This document shows positions 24,746 to 31,919 of a stretch of 64,000 bases of DNA, piece by piece. The translations under genes were made by a program, and so were the position numbers. How positions within the stretch are numbered: the stretch's first letter is position 1; every line of letters begins with the position of its first letter. Source of the DNA: Streptomyces sp. L-9-10 (GTDB lineage: Bacteria > Actinomycetota > Actinomycetes > Streptomycetales > Streptomycetaceae). The notes below the pieces were generated by a model, which was not told where the DNA came from, searched no databases, and saw only the letters and a list, made by a program, of their open reading frames with translations. The stretch is from NCBI RefSeq assembly GCF_004151105.1, contig NZ_PHRF01000162.1, positions 27,387-91,386 on the forward strand. Reading direction: 5' to 3'.

Positions 24746-24820
24746 GCTTGTCGGCCCGGCGGGCATCTGTGGCTGTACGGGAACAGGGCCGAGCTGGGCG
24801 TTCTGGTCATTCGACGTCGT

Positions 24821-25282
24821 TCAGTCGTTGAGGGCGGCGGCGGTGATGGCGCGGTCCTTCAGGGGGCTGGAGTAGACGATGGTGGTGGTGACGGACCCGA
24901 GGCCGGCGATGCGGCCGGTGGTCTGTTCGAGGTGGCGCATGGAGCGGGCGACGACTTTGAGGATGAAGCAGTCGTCGCCGGTGACGTGGTGGGCCTCGAT
25001 GATCTGGGGGGTGGTGGCGACGAGGTCGTGGAAGGGCTTGTAGTTGCCGGTGGGGTAGCGCAGGCGGACGAAGGCCAGGATGTCGAGTCCCAGTCGTTCG
25101 GGGTCGGCGACGGCGGAGTAGCCGGCGATGACACCGGTCTCCTCCAGGCGGCGGACGCGTTCGGTGACGGCGCTGGGGGACATGGACACCATCCGGGCGA
25201 GTTCCGCGTAACTGGCCCGGCCATCACTCTGCAGGGCTTCCAGGATGCGCATGTCCGTACTGTCCGGCGAATACGTGCTCAT
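24821..25282 (-). CDS. Lrp/AsnC family regulator
   Basis: 153 residues from ATG 25282. An N-terminal HTH (DMRILEALQSDGRASYAELA ... SPSAVTERVRRLE) is followed by a RAM effector domain with the oligomer loop VTGDDCFILKV. It is divergent from a rhodanese-domain gene. The two palindromes between them form a good target, so it likely controls its neighbour and itself in response to an amino acid or sulfur metabolite. Confidence 0.9.
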   Translation of the reverse strand: MSTYSPDSTDMRILEALQSDGRASYAELARMVSMSPSAVTERVRRLEETGVIAGYSAVADPERLGLDILAFVRLRYPTGNYKPFHDLVATTPQIIEAHHVTGDDCFILKVVARSMRHLEQTTGRIAGLGSVTTTIVYSSPLKDRAITAAALND

Positions 25283-25299
25283 ATGGCGAACCTGCCAGG

Positions 25300-25336
25300 G
25301 AATCGCCGGTGAATCAAGCCGATCACCGGTGATCGG
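25300..25336. promoter_or_regulatory. Paired Lrp/AsnC operators
   Basis: An 18-base perfect palindrome, CCGATCACCGGTGATCGG, lies at 25319..25336. A degenerate copy, GAATCGCCGGTGAATC, lies at 25300..25315. Their centres are 20 bases apart, about two helical turns, which fits side-by-side binding of Lrp dimers. Confidence 0.65.
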
Positions 25337-25362
25337 AGCTTCCCGCGTGTACCGGTCGGTCA

Positions 25363-25368
25363 TAGCGT
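25363..25368 (+). promoter_or_regulatory. -10 element of a leaderless rhodanese-gene promoter
   Basis: TAGCGT ends seven bases before ATG 25376, with no Shine-Dalgarno sequence in between. The upstream palindrome ends about 26 bases earlier, just outside the expected -35 position, so the regulator could activate as well as repress. Confidence 0.45.
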
Positions 25369-25375
25369 TGCGGGC

Positions 25376-25849
25376 ATGGAAAACAACGCAGCGAGCGCGG
25401 CACTGACGGTGCCGCCCGCGCACCCCGCCGACGCCGTCACCTTCTTCGAAGGACGGCTCTCCTTCCAGGCCGACGTCTCCGACGTGCGTGCCTCCCTGCT
25501 GTCCGGGCACGCGGGGTTCGTCCTGATCGACTCCCGCGGCGTCGCGGGCTGGCAGCAGGCGCACATCCCCGGGGCGCTGCACCTGCCCACCGCCGACATC
25601 CCCGCCAGGGCCGCCGCTCTGCTGGACCCCGCCCTCCCGGTGATCACCTACTGCTGGGGGCCGGGATGCGACGGCGCCACCCGCTCGGCCCTCGCGCTGG
25701 CCCGCCTCGGCTACCGCGTCAAGGAGATGATCGGCGGCATCGAGTACTGGATCCGCGAAGGGTTCCCCGTGCGGACCCCGGACGGTGTCGAGCTGCGGCC
25801 TGCCGATCCGCTGACCGCGCCGCCCGGCGCCATCACCTGTGCATGCTGA
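25376..25849 (+). CDS. Rhodanese-like domain protein
   Basis: 157 residues with a single rhodanese fold. GFVLIDSRGVAGWQQAHIPG is at about 47-66 and the active-site loop TYCWGPGCDGATRSA at about 91-105, where Cys93 is the likely sulfur-carrying residue. The loop is longer than in typical CRxGxR/T rhodaneses. The C-terminal ITCAC adds two cysteines. It is divergent from Lrp/AsnC. Probably a sulfur-transfer or sensing role in cysteine metabolism. Confidence 0.85.
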   Translation: MENNAASAALTVPPAHPADAVTFFEGRLSFQADVSDVRASLLSGHAGFVLIDSRGVAGWQQAHIPGALHLPTADIPARAAALLDPALPVITYCWGPGCDGATRSALALARLGYRVKEMIGGIEYWIREGFPVRTPDGVELRPADPLTAPPGAITCAC

Positions 25850-25954
25850 CGCGCACCGCACCCCGGTGGGGGGCGTCATGCGCGCCGACACCCCGCCCGC
25901 CGGATCTGTCGGGAATCACATCTGACCTCTGACACCCCCGGTTCGGAAACAGCA

Positions 25955-25969
25955 CTAAGCGCTTGCTCA
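25955..25969. promoter_or_regulatory. Shared operator, copy 1 (ahead of TetR gene)
   Basis: CTAAGCGCTTGCTCA, containing the palindrome AAGCGCTT, lies 82 bases upstream of the TetR start. The identical 15-mer is found ahead of the MaoC hydratase gene at 27259..27273. Confidence 0.6.
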
Positions 25970-26050
25970 CCCTCGGGGTATGGTGTTCGTCGTCCCGCCC
26001 GGTGGGCCGGGCGGGACGGGTGAGCCGGACGGAACGGGACGAGGTGAGCG

Positions 26051-26677
26051 ATGCGCGCGGCGGAGCGGACGGCGGACGGCGAGAACGCGCCGTGGGGTGA
26101 GGTCACCCCGGAGGCGGCCAGGAAACTGCTGGTCGCCGCGGTCGAGGCGTTCGCCGAGCGTGGGTACCACGCCACCACCACCCGCGATATCGCCGGCCGC
26201 GCGGGGATGAGTCCGGCGGCGCTCTACATCCACTACAAGACCAAGGAAGAGCTGCTCCACCGGATCAGCCGGATCGGCCACGACAAGGCCCTGGCGCTGC
26301 TGACGGCCGCGGCCGACGGCGAGGGGACGGCGGCGCAGCGGCTCGCCGAGGCCGTCCACTCCTTCGTGCGCTGGCACGCCGAGGGGCACACCACGGCGCG
26401 GGTCGTGCAGTACGAGCTGGACGCGCTCGGCCCCGAGCACCGCGCCGAGATCGTCGAACTGCGGCGGCTCAGTTCGGCGGCGGTGCGGCGCATCCTGGTC
26501 GACGGGGTACGGGACGGGGAGTTCGACGTCCCCGATGTGCGGGGCACCACACTCGCGGTGCTGTCGCTCTGTATCGATGTGGCGCGCTGGTTCAACGCGG
26601 CGGGGGCCAGGACCCCCGACGAGGTCGGCGCGCTCTATGCCGACCTCGTCCTGCGCATGGTCGCCGTCCAGAAGTAG
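26051..26677 (+). CDS. TetR family regulator, probably of lipid metabolism
   Basis: 208 residues, ATG with GAGGTGAG upstream. HTH at about 20-67 (LLVAAVEAFAERGYHATTTR ... SPAALYIHYKTKEELLHRIS). The C-terminal domain (VQYELDALGPEHRAEIVELR ... DVARWFNAAG) resembles KstR2/FadR-like TetR proteins of actinobacteria. The same operator stands before this gene and before the facing MaoC gene, which suggests autoregulation plus control of an acyl-CoA hydratase. Confidence 0.85.
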   Translation: MRAAERTADGENAPWGEVTPEAARKLLVAAVEAFAERGYHATTTRDIAGRAGMSPAALYIHYKTKEELLHRISRIGHDKALALLTAAADGEGTAAQRLAEAVHSFVRWHAEGHTTARVVQYELDALGPEHRAEIVELRRLSSAAVRRILVDGVRDGEFDVPDVRGTTLAVLSLCIDVARWFNAAGARTPDEVGALYADLVLRMVAVQK

Positions 26678-26709
26678 CACCCGTCCGGAAGCAGCACCCG
26701 TCCGGAAGC
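26676..26709 (+). repeat. Tandem 17-base direct repeat after the TetR gene
   Basis: AGCACCCGTCCGGAAGC occurs twice head to tail (26676..26692 and 26693..26709), with a decayed third copy after it. It fills the gap between two convergent genes. Confidence 0.7.
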
Positions 26710-26746
26710 AGCACGCGCGGAAACGGAGCGCGCGGAAGCGGAACGC

Positions 26747-27208
26747 TCAGAAGTAGAACCGGGACACGGACTCCGCCACACAGGCCGGCTTCTCGCCGCC
26801 CTCGCGCTCGACCGTGACGAGCGTGGTGAGCTGCACCCCGCCGCCCGCCTCCGCCACGTCGGTCAGGACCGCCGACGCGCGCAGCCGCGAGCCGACCGGT
26901 ACGGGGGAGGGGAAACGGACCTTGTTGGTCCCGTAGTTGATGCCCATCTGCACGTTCTCGACCCGCAGGATCTGCGGCACGAACACCGGCAGCAGCGACA
27001 GCGTCAGATAGCCGTGCGCGATCGTCGTACCGAACGGCCCCGCCGCGGCCCGCTCCGGGTCCACATGGATCCACTGGTGATCACCGGTGGCCTCGGCGAA
27101 GAGGTCGATCCGCTTCTGGTCGATCTCCAGCCACTCGCTGTGCCCCAACTGCTCGCCGATCCCGGCGCGCAGCTCCTCGGCGGAGGTGAAGATCCTCGGC
27201 TCGGCCAT
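26747..27208 (-). CDS. MaoC-family (R)-specific enoyl-CoA hydratase
   Basis: 153 residues, hot-dog fold. The hydratase motif ATGDHQWIHVDPERA at about 40-54 supplies the catalytic Asp and His. AHGYLTLSLLP follows at about 64-74, and the end ESVSRFYF is typical. It hydrates 2-enoyl-CoA to (R)-3-hydroxyacyl-CoA. The operator ahead of it matches the one before the facing TetR gene, so it is probably de-repressed by acyl-CoA or a related lipid signal. Confidence 0.9.
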   Translation of the reverse strand: MAEPRIFTSAEELRAGIGEQLGHSEWLEIDQKRIDLFAEATGDHQWIHVDPERAAAGPFGTTIAHGYLTLSLLPVFVPQILRVENVQMGINYGTNKVRFPSPVPVGSRLRASAVLTDVAEAGGGVQLTTLVTVEREGGEKPACVAESVSRFYF

Positions 27209-27258
27209 GTCCCTGCTCCCTGCCTCTCAAGCCCGTGAAGTCCGTCAAGCGCCCCTGT

Positions 27259-27273
27259 CTAAGCGCTTGCTCA
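27259..27273. promoter_or_regulatory. Shared operator, copy 2 (ahead of MaoC gene)
   Basis: CTAAGCGCTTGCTCA again, about 50 bases upstream of the MaoC start codon on the minus strand. It is identical over 15 bases to 25955..25969. Confidence 0.6.
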
Positions 27274-27318
27274 GCATGTTGGGCGGGCGCGCTCCTGTCA
27301 ACGCGGACACAGGGGGCA

Positions 27319-27359
27319 TCCAGGGCGGACGCGGGGGTTGTCCAGGGCGGACGCGGGGG
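27319..27359 (+). repeat. Direct repeat ahead of soxR
   Basis: TCCAGGGCGGACGCGGGGG at 27319..27337 recurs exactly at 27341..27359, period 22. The second copy ends just before the soxR -10 element. Confidence 0.8.
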
Positions 27360-27379
27360 GCAACGCCTAGGGTGGCGGA

Positions 27380-27862
27380 GTGTCACAGGTTCCCGAGAAG
27401 ATTCACGAGCTGACCGTCGGCCAGCTGTCGGCGCGCAGCGGCGCAGCCGTGTCCGCCCTGCACTTCTACGAGTCCAAGGGGCTCATCAGCAGCCGCAGGA
27501 CCAGCGGCAACCAACGCCGCTACGGGCGCGACGCACTGCGCCGCGTGGCGTTCGTCCGCGCCGCCCAGCGCGTGGGCATCCCGCTCGCGACGATCAGGGA
27601 CGCCCTGGCCGAACTCCCCGAGGAGCGCACCCCGAACCGGGACGACTGGGCCCGGCTCTCCGAGGCGTGGCGCGCGGAGCTGGACGAGCGCATCACGCAA
27701 CTCGGGCGGCTCCGTGATCACTTGACCGACTGCATCGGCTGCGGCTGCCTGTCCCTGGAAACCTGTGTGCTGTCCAACCCTGGCGATGTTTTCGGTGAGC
27801 GCATGACGGGATCGCGCCTGCTCCCGGAGCGCCGGGCTCCGAAGAACCCCGAGTGCTCCTGA
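27380..27862 (+). CDS. soxR: Redox-sensitive transcriptional activator SoxR
   Basis: 160 residues. MerR-type HTH (LTVGQLSARSGAAVSALHFY) at 11-30, a dimerisation helix to about 115, then the [2Fe-2S] ligands C118, C121, C123 and C129 (CIGCGCLSLETC). In streptomycetes SoxR senses redox-active pigments such as actinorhodin and turns on a small regulon. TAGGGT (27368..27373) ends six bases before GTG 27380, so the mRNA is probably leaderless. No obvious SoxR-box target gene is beside it. Confidence 0.93.
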   Translation: MSQVPEKIHELTVGQLSARSGAAVSALHFYESKGLISSRRTSGNQRRYGRDALRRVAFVRAAQRVGIPLATIRDALAELPEERTPNRDDWARLSEAWRAELDERITQLGRLRDHLTDCIGCGCLSLETCVLSNPGDVFGERMTGSRLLPERRAPKNPECS

Positions 27863-27881
27863 CACCCGCGCGCGGCCGTAA

Positions 27882-27898
27882 CGGCACATGACGTGCCG
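27882..27898 (+). terminator. Stem-loop after soxR
   Basis: CGGCAC (27882..27887), loop ATGAC, GTGCCG (27893..27898), 20 bases after the soxR stop. The stem is short and lacks a T-run, so it is a possible Streptomyces-type terminator. Part of it (AACGGCACATGA) is repeated at 27903..27914. Confidence 0.35.
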
Positions 27899-27917
27899 CC
27901 GCAACGGCACATGAGCG

Positions 27918-28027
27918 GGTCACCCTCGCACGGATCGCCGCTGAACGGTCACCCTCGCGCGGATCACCGTCGCACGGTCACCCTCGCACGGTCACCCTCG
28001 CGCGGATCACCCTCGCACCGGTCATCG
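27918..28027 (+). repeat. Imperfect tandem repeats between soxR and the zinc-ribbon gene
   Basis: The core GGTCACCCTCGC recurs at 27918, 27947, 27976 and 27990, with a decayed copy at 28020. Spacing is 29, 29, 14 and 30 bases. Most units carry CGGATCACC or CGGATCGCC behind the core. No gene is visible in the stretch. Confidence 0.75.
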
Positions 28028-28071
28028 ATACCGCGGGGGCGCGCCGTCTCCGCAGTCCGCCCCCGCAGACC

Positions 28072-28683
28072 TCAGGCCACCGACGCCAGATCCGTGAACC
28101 GCGCCCGCTTCGCCCGGTCCAGCGCATCGGACGTGAGGACGGGCAGCGGTACGACGATGCCGCAGCCCGTACAGACCGGTCCCGACCAGGGTTCGCCCTC
28201 CAGGTCGGGACGCCAGACGATGTCACGGTCCGCACAGACCGGGCAGTTCGCCCCCGGGCCCGTCTCCAGTCCGGAGATCAGCCGGCGCAGCACCTCGGCC
28301 AGTGACTCGGACGGATGGGCGGCCGGGTCGTCGCACCGGGCGACGCCGTTACCGCCCCAGGTCCGCCGGTGCCAGTCGTCGAAGCTCTTGGGGCGCCGCA
28401 GCCCGTCGTGCTTCTCGCGCCTGCGCCGTTCGGCGAACTCCCTCTCGTACGCGAGCCATACGGCCCGCGCCTCCTCCAGCTCGTCCAGCGCGGCCATCAG
28501 CCGCACCGGATCGGGCGCCCTGTCCTCAGGCTCGATACTGTGCCTCGCACACAGGTGATCCCAGGTCGCCCGGTGTCCATAAGGGGCAAACCGTTCCAAG
28601 CACTTGCGCAGTGAGTACCGTCGCAAGGCCAGATCGCATCGCGGGTCGCGCACCTGTCTCGCAAGACTCCGGAATCCGGCCAT
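28072..28683 (-). CDS. Uncharacterised zinc-ribbon protein
   Basis: 203 residues from ATG 28683, chosen because GGAGGT lies eight bases upstream. Longer in-frame starts at 28707 and 28740 would bury that site. The start MAGFRSLARQVRDPRCDLAL and a helical, Arg-rich middle (EREFAERRRREKHDG) are followed by a four-Cys ribbon (CPVC ... CTGC, about residues 155-180). I know similar actinobacterial hypothetical proteins but no function. The ribbon could bind zinc and nucleic acid or protein. Confidence 0.7.
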   Translation of the reverse strand: MAGFRSLARQVRDPRCDLALRRYSLRKCLERFAPYGHRATWDHLCARHSIEPEDRAPDPVRLMAALDELEEARAVWLAYEREFAERRRREKHDGLRRPKSFDDWHRRTWGGNGVARCDDPAAHPSESLAEVLRRLISGLETGPGANCPVCADRDIVWRPDLEGEPWSGPVCTGCGIVVPLPVLTSDALDRAKRARFTDLASVA

Positions 28684-28784
28684 CGCATGCCACCTCCGTC
28701 GCTTCATCGGCGTTGAGGAATGGACGTACGTCTGCCCCATTCGGCTCCATCAAAAAACAGATGGCACCCATGGATTCCGACATT

Positions 28785-28829
28785 CCGGTTGTTATCGAGC
28801 TGAATTCGATAACGATTCACAGGAACCGG
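28785..28829. promoter_or_regulatory. Nested palindrome in the zinc-ribbon/acylase divergent region
   Basis: CCGGTT (28785..28790) and AACCGG (28824..28829) enclose GTTATCGA (28791..28798) and TCGATAAC (28806..28813). The inner 8-base arms are perfect around a 7-base centre. The AT-rich core is unusual for this genome. It is either an operator or a transcribed cruciform. Confidence 0.5.
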
Positions 28830-28865
28830 CATGTGACGGTTCGGGAAAGGTGACTGATGTTCACC

Positions 28866-28891
28866 TTACCGATCGGTCATACCGTCGGTAA
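28866..28891. promoter_or_regulatory. Operator-like site ahead of the acylase gene
   Basis: TTACCGATCGGT (28866..28877) and ACCGTCGGTAA (28881..28891) form an imperfect palindrome ending 33 bases before the start codon. It resembles TetR-type ACCGNNCGGT sites and the TACCGAC sites at 34909 and 40912. Confidence 0.45.
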
Positions 28892-28924
28892 CCTCCGGCG
28901 CACCGTCCTCCCCGAGGAGCACCC

Positions 28925-31771
28925 ATGCGACGACGCACCGGAAGACTCACCAGCGCCACCGCCGCGGCGGTGTTCGCGCTGGGCGCGGCCCTGCTGACCC
29001 CGCTGCCGCAGGCCGCCGCCGAACCCGCGCGGGCACCCGCCGCCGCGGCGGACGCCCGCGGCGCGGCGGCCGACCCCGTCACCGATCACTGCCAGGGCCA
29101 GTGCGCCGATATCCTGCCGCCCGGCCAGAACGGCAACGCCACCCTCGCCGATATCCTCGGCAACCGTCTGTTCGGCACCTTCCCGGCCCACGCCTCCGAC
29201 CAACTCGGCCGGTACGACGCGCTGGTGGCCGGTCACGGCGGACTCACCGACGCGAAGCTCACCGACTTCTTCAACGACGCCTCCTTCGGGGTGCCCGCGA
29301 ACCAGGTCGAATCCGTCACCTCCCCGCGCGACGACGTCACGATCACCCGCGACAAGAAGACCGGCGTCCCGCATATCAAGGGCACCACCCGCTACGGCAC
29401 CGAGTTCGGCGCCGGCTACGCGGCGGCGCAGGACCGGCTGTGGATGATGGACCTGTTCCGCCACATCGGCCGCGGTGAGCTGACGTCCTTCGCGGGCGGC
29501 GCGCTCGCCAACCAGGGCCTGGAGCAGCAGTTCTGGCCCTCGGCCCCGTACACGGAAGCGGAGTACGAGGCCCAGATCGAGCGGATCAGGACCACCGAGG
29601 GCGAGCGCGGCGAGCTGGCCATGGCGGACGCGCAGGCGTATGTCGACGGCATCAACGCCTACCGCCAGAAGTCCAAGGACGGCCGCTACTTCCCCGGCGA
29701 GTACGTACTCACCGGCAAGATCGACTCGATCACCAACGTCGGTGAGATCCAGCCCTTCAAGCTCACCGACCTGATCTCCATCGCGTCCGTCGTCGGCGGC
29801 CAGTTCGGCGGCGGGGGCGGCGGCGAGGTGCAGGCGGCGCTCTCGCTCCTCGCCGCCCAGCAGAAGTACGGCGTCGTCAAGGGCACCGAGGTCTGGGAGT
29901 CGTTCCGGCAGCGCGACGACCCCGAGGCCGTGCTCACTGTCCACGACGGCACCCGCTTTCCGTACGCGCGCAAGCCCGCCCAGCCGCGCGGCACGGCCCT
30001 GCCCGACGCCGGCTCGGTCCAGGCCGAACAGCTGGTGTACGACAGGACCGGCTCGGCCGTGACGAACGCCAAGGCCCCCGTCACCGCCCCGGAGAAACTC
30101 AAGCCGCTCCAGGGCCTCTTCGACGACGGAGTCGTCCCACCAGGATCGCTCTCCGCCAAGCGCGGGATGTCCAACGCGCTGCTCGTCTCGGGACAGCACA
30201 CCGCGAGCGGAAATCCCGTGGCCGTCTTCGGCCCGCAGACCGGCTACTTCGCGCCACAGCTCATGATGCTCCAGGAACTCCAGGGCCCCGGCATCAGCGC
30301 CCGCGGCGTCGCCTTCGCCGGAGTCGGCATGTACGTCCAGATGGGCCGTGGCCAGGACTACGCCTGGAGCGCCACCTCGGCGGGTCAGGACATCACCGAC
30401 ACGTACGCCGTCGAGCTGTGCGAACCGAACGGCTCACCCGCCACCAAGGCGTCCACGCACTACCTCTACCGCTCCGTCTGCACCCCGATGGAGAAGATGG
30501 AGCGCAGCAACTCCTGGAAGCCGACCGTCGCCGACTCCACCGCCGCCGGCTCCTACCGGCTCCAGGTCTGGCGTACCAAGTACGGCATGGTCACCCACCG
30601 CGCGACCATCGGCGGCAAGCCCGTCGCGTACACCTCGCTGCGGACCACCTACCGGCACGAAGCCGAGTCGATCATCGGCTTCCAGATGCTCAACGACCCC
30701 GCGTACACCAAGGACGCGGCCTCCTTCCAGCAGGCCGCGCACCGCATCGGCTACGCCTTCAACTGGTTCTACGCGGACTCGCGCACGGCCGCCTTCTTCA
30801 ACAGCGGCTCGAACCCGGTGCGCGCGGCGGGTGTCGATCCGGCGCTGCCGGTCAAGGCCGAGCAGGCGTACGAGTGGCAGGGCTTCGACCCGGGGCCCAA
30901 CACCGCCGCGTACACGCCGTTCGCCCAGCATCCGCAGTCGGTCGGACAGGACTACTACATCTCCTGGAACAACCGTCAGGCGAAGGAGTACGACACGGCG
31001 GGCTTCGGCTTCGGTGCCGTGCACCGGGGCGATCTGCTGGACGACCGGGTCAAGAAGCTGGTCGCGGACGGCGGGGTCACCCGCGCCTCCCTCACCCGGG
31101 CGATGGCCGAGGCGGCCGTGACCGATCTGCGCGGCGAGCAGGTACTGCCCGAACTGCTGAAGGTGCTGCGCTCGGCGCCCGTCACGGATCCCCAGCTCAG
31201 CACCGCCGTACAGCAGTTGGAGGCCTGGCGTGCGGCGGGCTCCCCGCGCAAGGAGACCGCGCAGGGCTCGCACACGTACGGGAACGCCGACGCCGTACGG
31301 ATCATGGACGCCTGGTGGCCGAGGCTGGTCGAGGCCGCGTTCAAGCCGGGTCTCGGCGACGGCCTCTACCAGGCGCTCACCGCCTCGCTCCCGACCGACG
31401 AGTCCCCGGCCTCCAGCCATGGCCCGACGGGCGCGCACAGCGGCTCCGCGTTCCAGTACGGCTGGTGGGGATATGTCGACAAGGACCTCCGTCAGGTCCT
31501 GGGCGACCCGGTCCAGGCCCCGACACCGGACACGTACTGCGGGGGCGGCTCCCTGAGCGCCTGTCGTGACGCGCTGCTGACCACCCTCAAGGCAGCGGCG
31601 GCGGCGCCCGCCAGTGCGGTCTACCCGGGCGACGACAACTGCGCGGCCGGCGACCAGTGGTGCACGGACACGATCATCCACCGGGCGCTGGGCGGCATCA
31701 GCCACCCCAAGGTCAACTGGCAGAACAGGCCGACGTACCAGCAGGTGGTGGAGTTCCCGAGCCACCGGTAG
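28925..31771 (+). CDS. Secreted penicillin acylase / N-acyl amide hydrolase (Ntn family)
   Basis: 948 residues, ATG with GAGGAG upstream. Signal peptide at about 1-32 (basic MRRRTGR, hydrophobic core, AQAAA-type end PQAAAEP). The alpha chain shows YAAAQDRLWMMDLFR at about 165-179. The beta chain should start at the autocatalytic nucleophile Ser416 in RGMSNALLVSG. AGQDITDTYAVEL and the later NWFYAD region fit the family. Members cleave acyl amides, including penicillins, acyl-homoserine lactones and cyclic lipopeptides. The length is that of large extracellular AHL and lipopeptide acylases. Substrate not determinable. Transcribed alone. Confidence 0.88.
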   Translation: MRRRTGRLTSATAAAVFALGAALLTPLPQAAAEPARAPAAAADARGAAADPVTDHCQGQCADILPPGQNGNATLADILGNRLFGTFPAHASDQLGRYDALVAGHGGLTDAKLTDFFNDASFGVPANQVESVTSPRDDVTITRDKKTGVPHIKGTTRYGTEFGAGYAAAQDRLWMMDLFRHIGRGELTSFAGGALANQGLEQQFWPSAPYTEAEYEAQIERIRTTEGERGELAMADAQAYVDGINAYRQKSKDGRYFPGEYVLTGKIDSITNVGEIQPFKLTDLISIASVVGGQFGGGGGGEVQAALSLLAAQQKYGVVKGTEVWESFRQRDDPEAVLTVHDGTRFPYARKPAQPRGTALPDAGSVQAEQLVYDRTGSAVTNAKAPVTAPEKLKPLQGLFDDGVVPPGSLSAKRGMSNALLVSGQHTASGNPVAVFGPQTGYFAPQLMMLQELQGPGISARGVAFAGVGMYVQMGRGQDYAWSATSAGQDITDTYAVELCEPNGSPATKASTHYLYRSVCTPMEKMERSNSWKPTVADSTAAGSYRLQVWRTKYGMVTHRATIGGKPVAYTSLRTTYRHEAESIIGFQMLNDPAYTKDAASFQQAAHRIGYAFNWFYADSRTAAFFNSGSNPVRAAGVDPALPVKAEQAYEWQGFDPGPNTAAYTPFAQHPQSVGQDYYISWNNRQAKEYDTAGFGFGAVHRGDLLDDRVKKLVADGGVTRASLTRAMAEAAVTDLRGEQVLPELLKVLRSAPVTDPQLSTAVQQLEAWRAAGSPRKETAQGSHTYGNADAVRIMDAWWPRLVEAAFKPGLGDGLYQALTASLPTDESPASSHGPTGAHSGSAFQYGWWGYVDKDLRQVLGDPVQAPTPDTYCGGGSLSACRDALLTTLKAAAAAPASAVYPGDDNCAAGDQWCTDTIIHRALGGISHPKVNWQNRPTYQQVVEFPSHR

Positions 31772-31793
31772 AAGCCGGTTCCGGGCACGCGGC

Positions 31794-31818
31794 GCGCACC
31801 CGGCACATCCGGGTGTGC
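31794..31818 (+). terminator. Terminator after the acylase gene
   Basis: GCGCACCCGG (31794..31803), loop CACAT, CCGGGTGTGC (31809..31818), one mismatch, 22 bases past the stop. It lies between two convergent genes and may act in both directions. Confidence 0.5.
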
Positions 31819-31919
31819 GTGGCGTGTACGGACGAACATGGCAGATGTGATGGACGCGACGCGACGCCGCGACCGGCCCGGACGGCGGTACCGCCCGGGA
31901 CCGGCCGCGGCGTCTCGCG

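Noticed and set aside
27918..28027. CRISPR array
   Set aside because: Units vary in spacing (14-30 bases), there are no unique spacers of even length, and no cas genes are near.
28925..31771. Calling the acylase a beta-lactam or AHL acylase specifically
   Set aside because: The nucleophile and chain layout show the family, but substrate specificity cannot be read from sequence.
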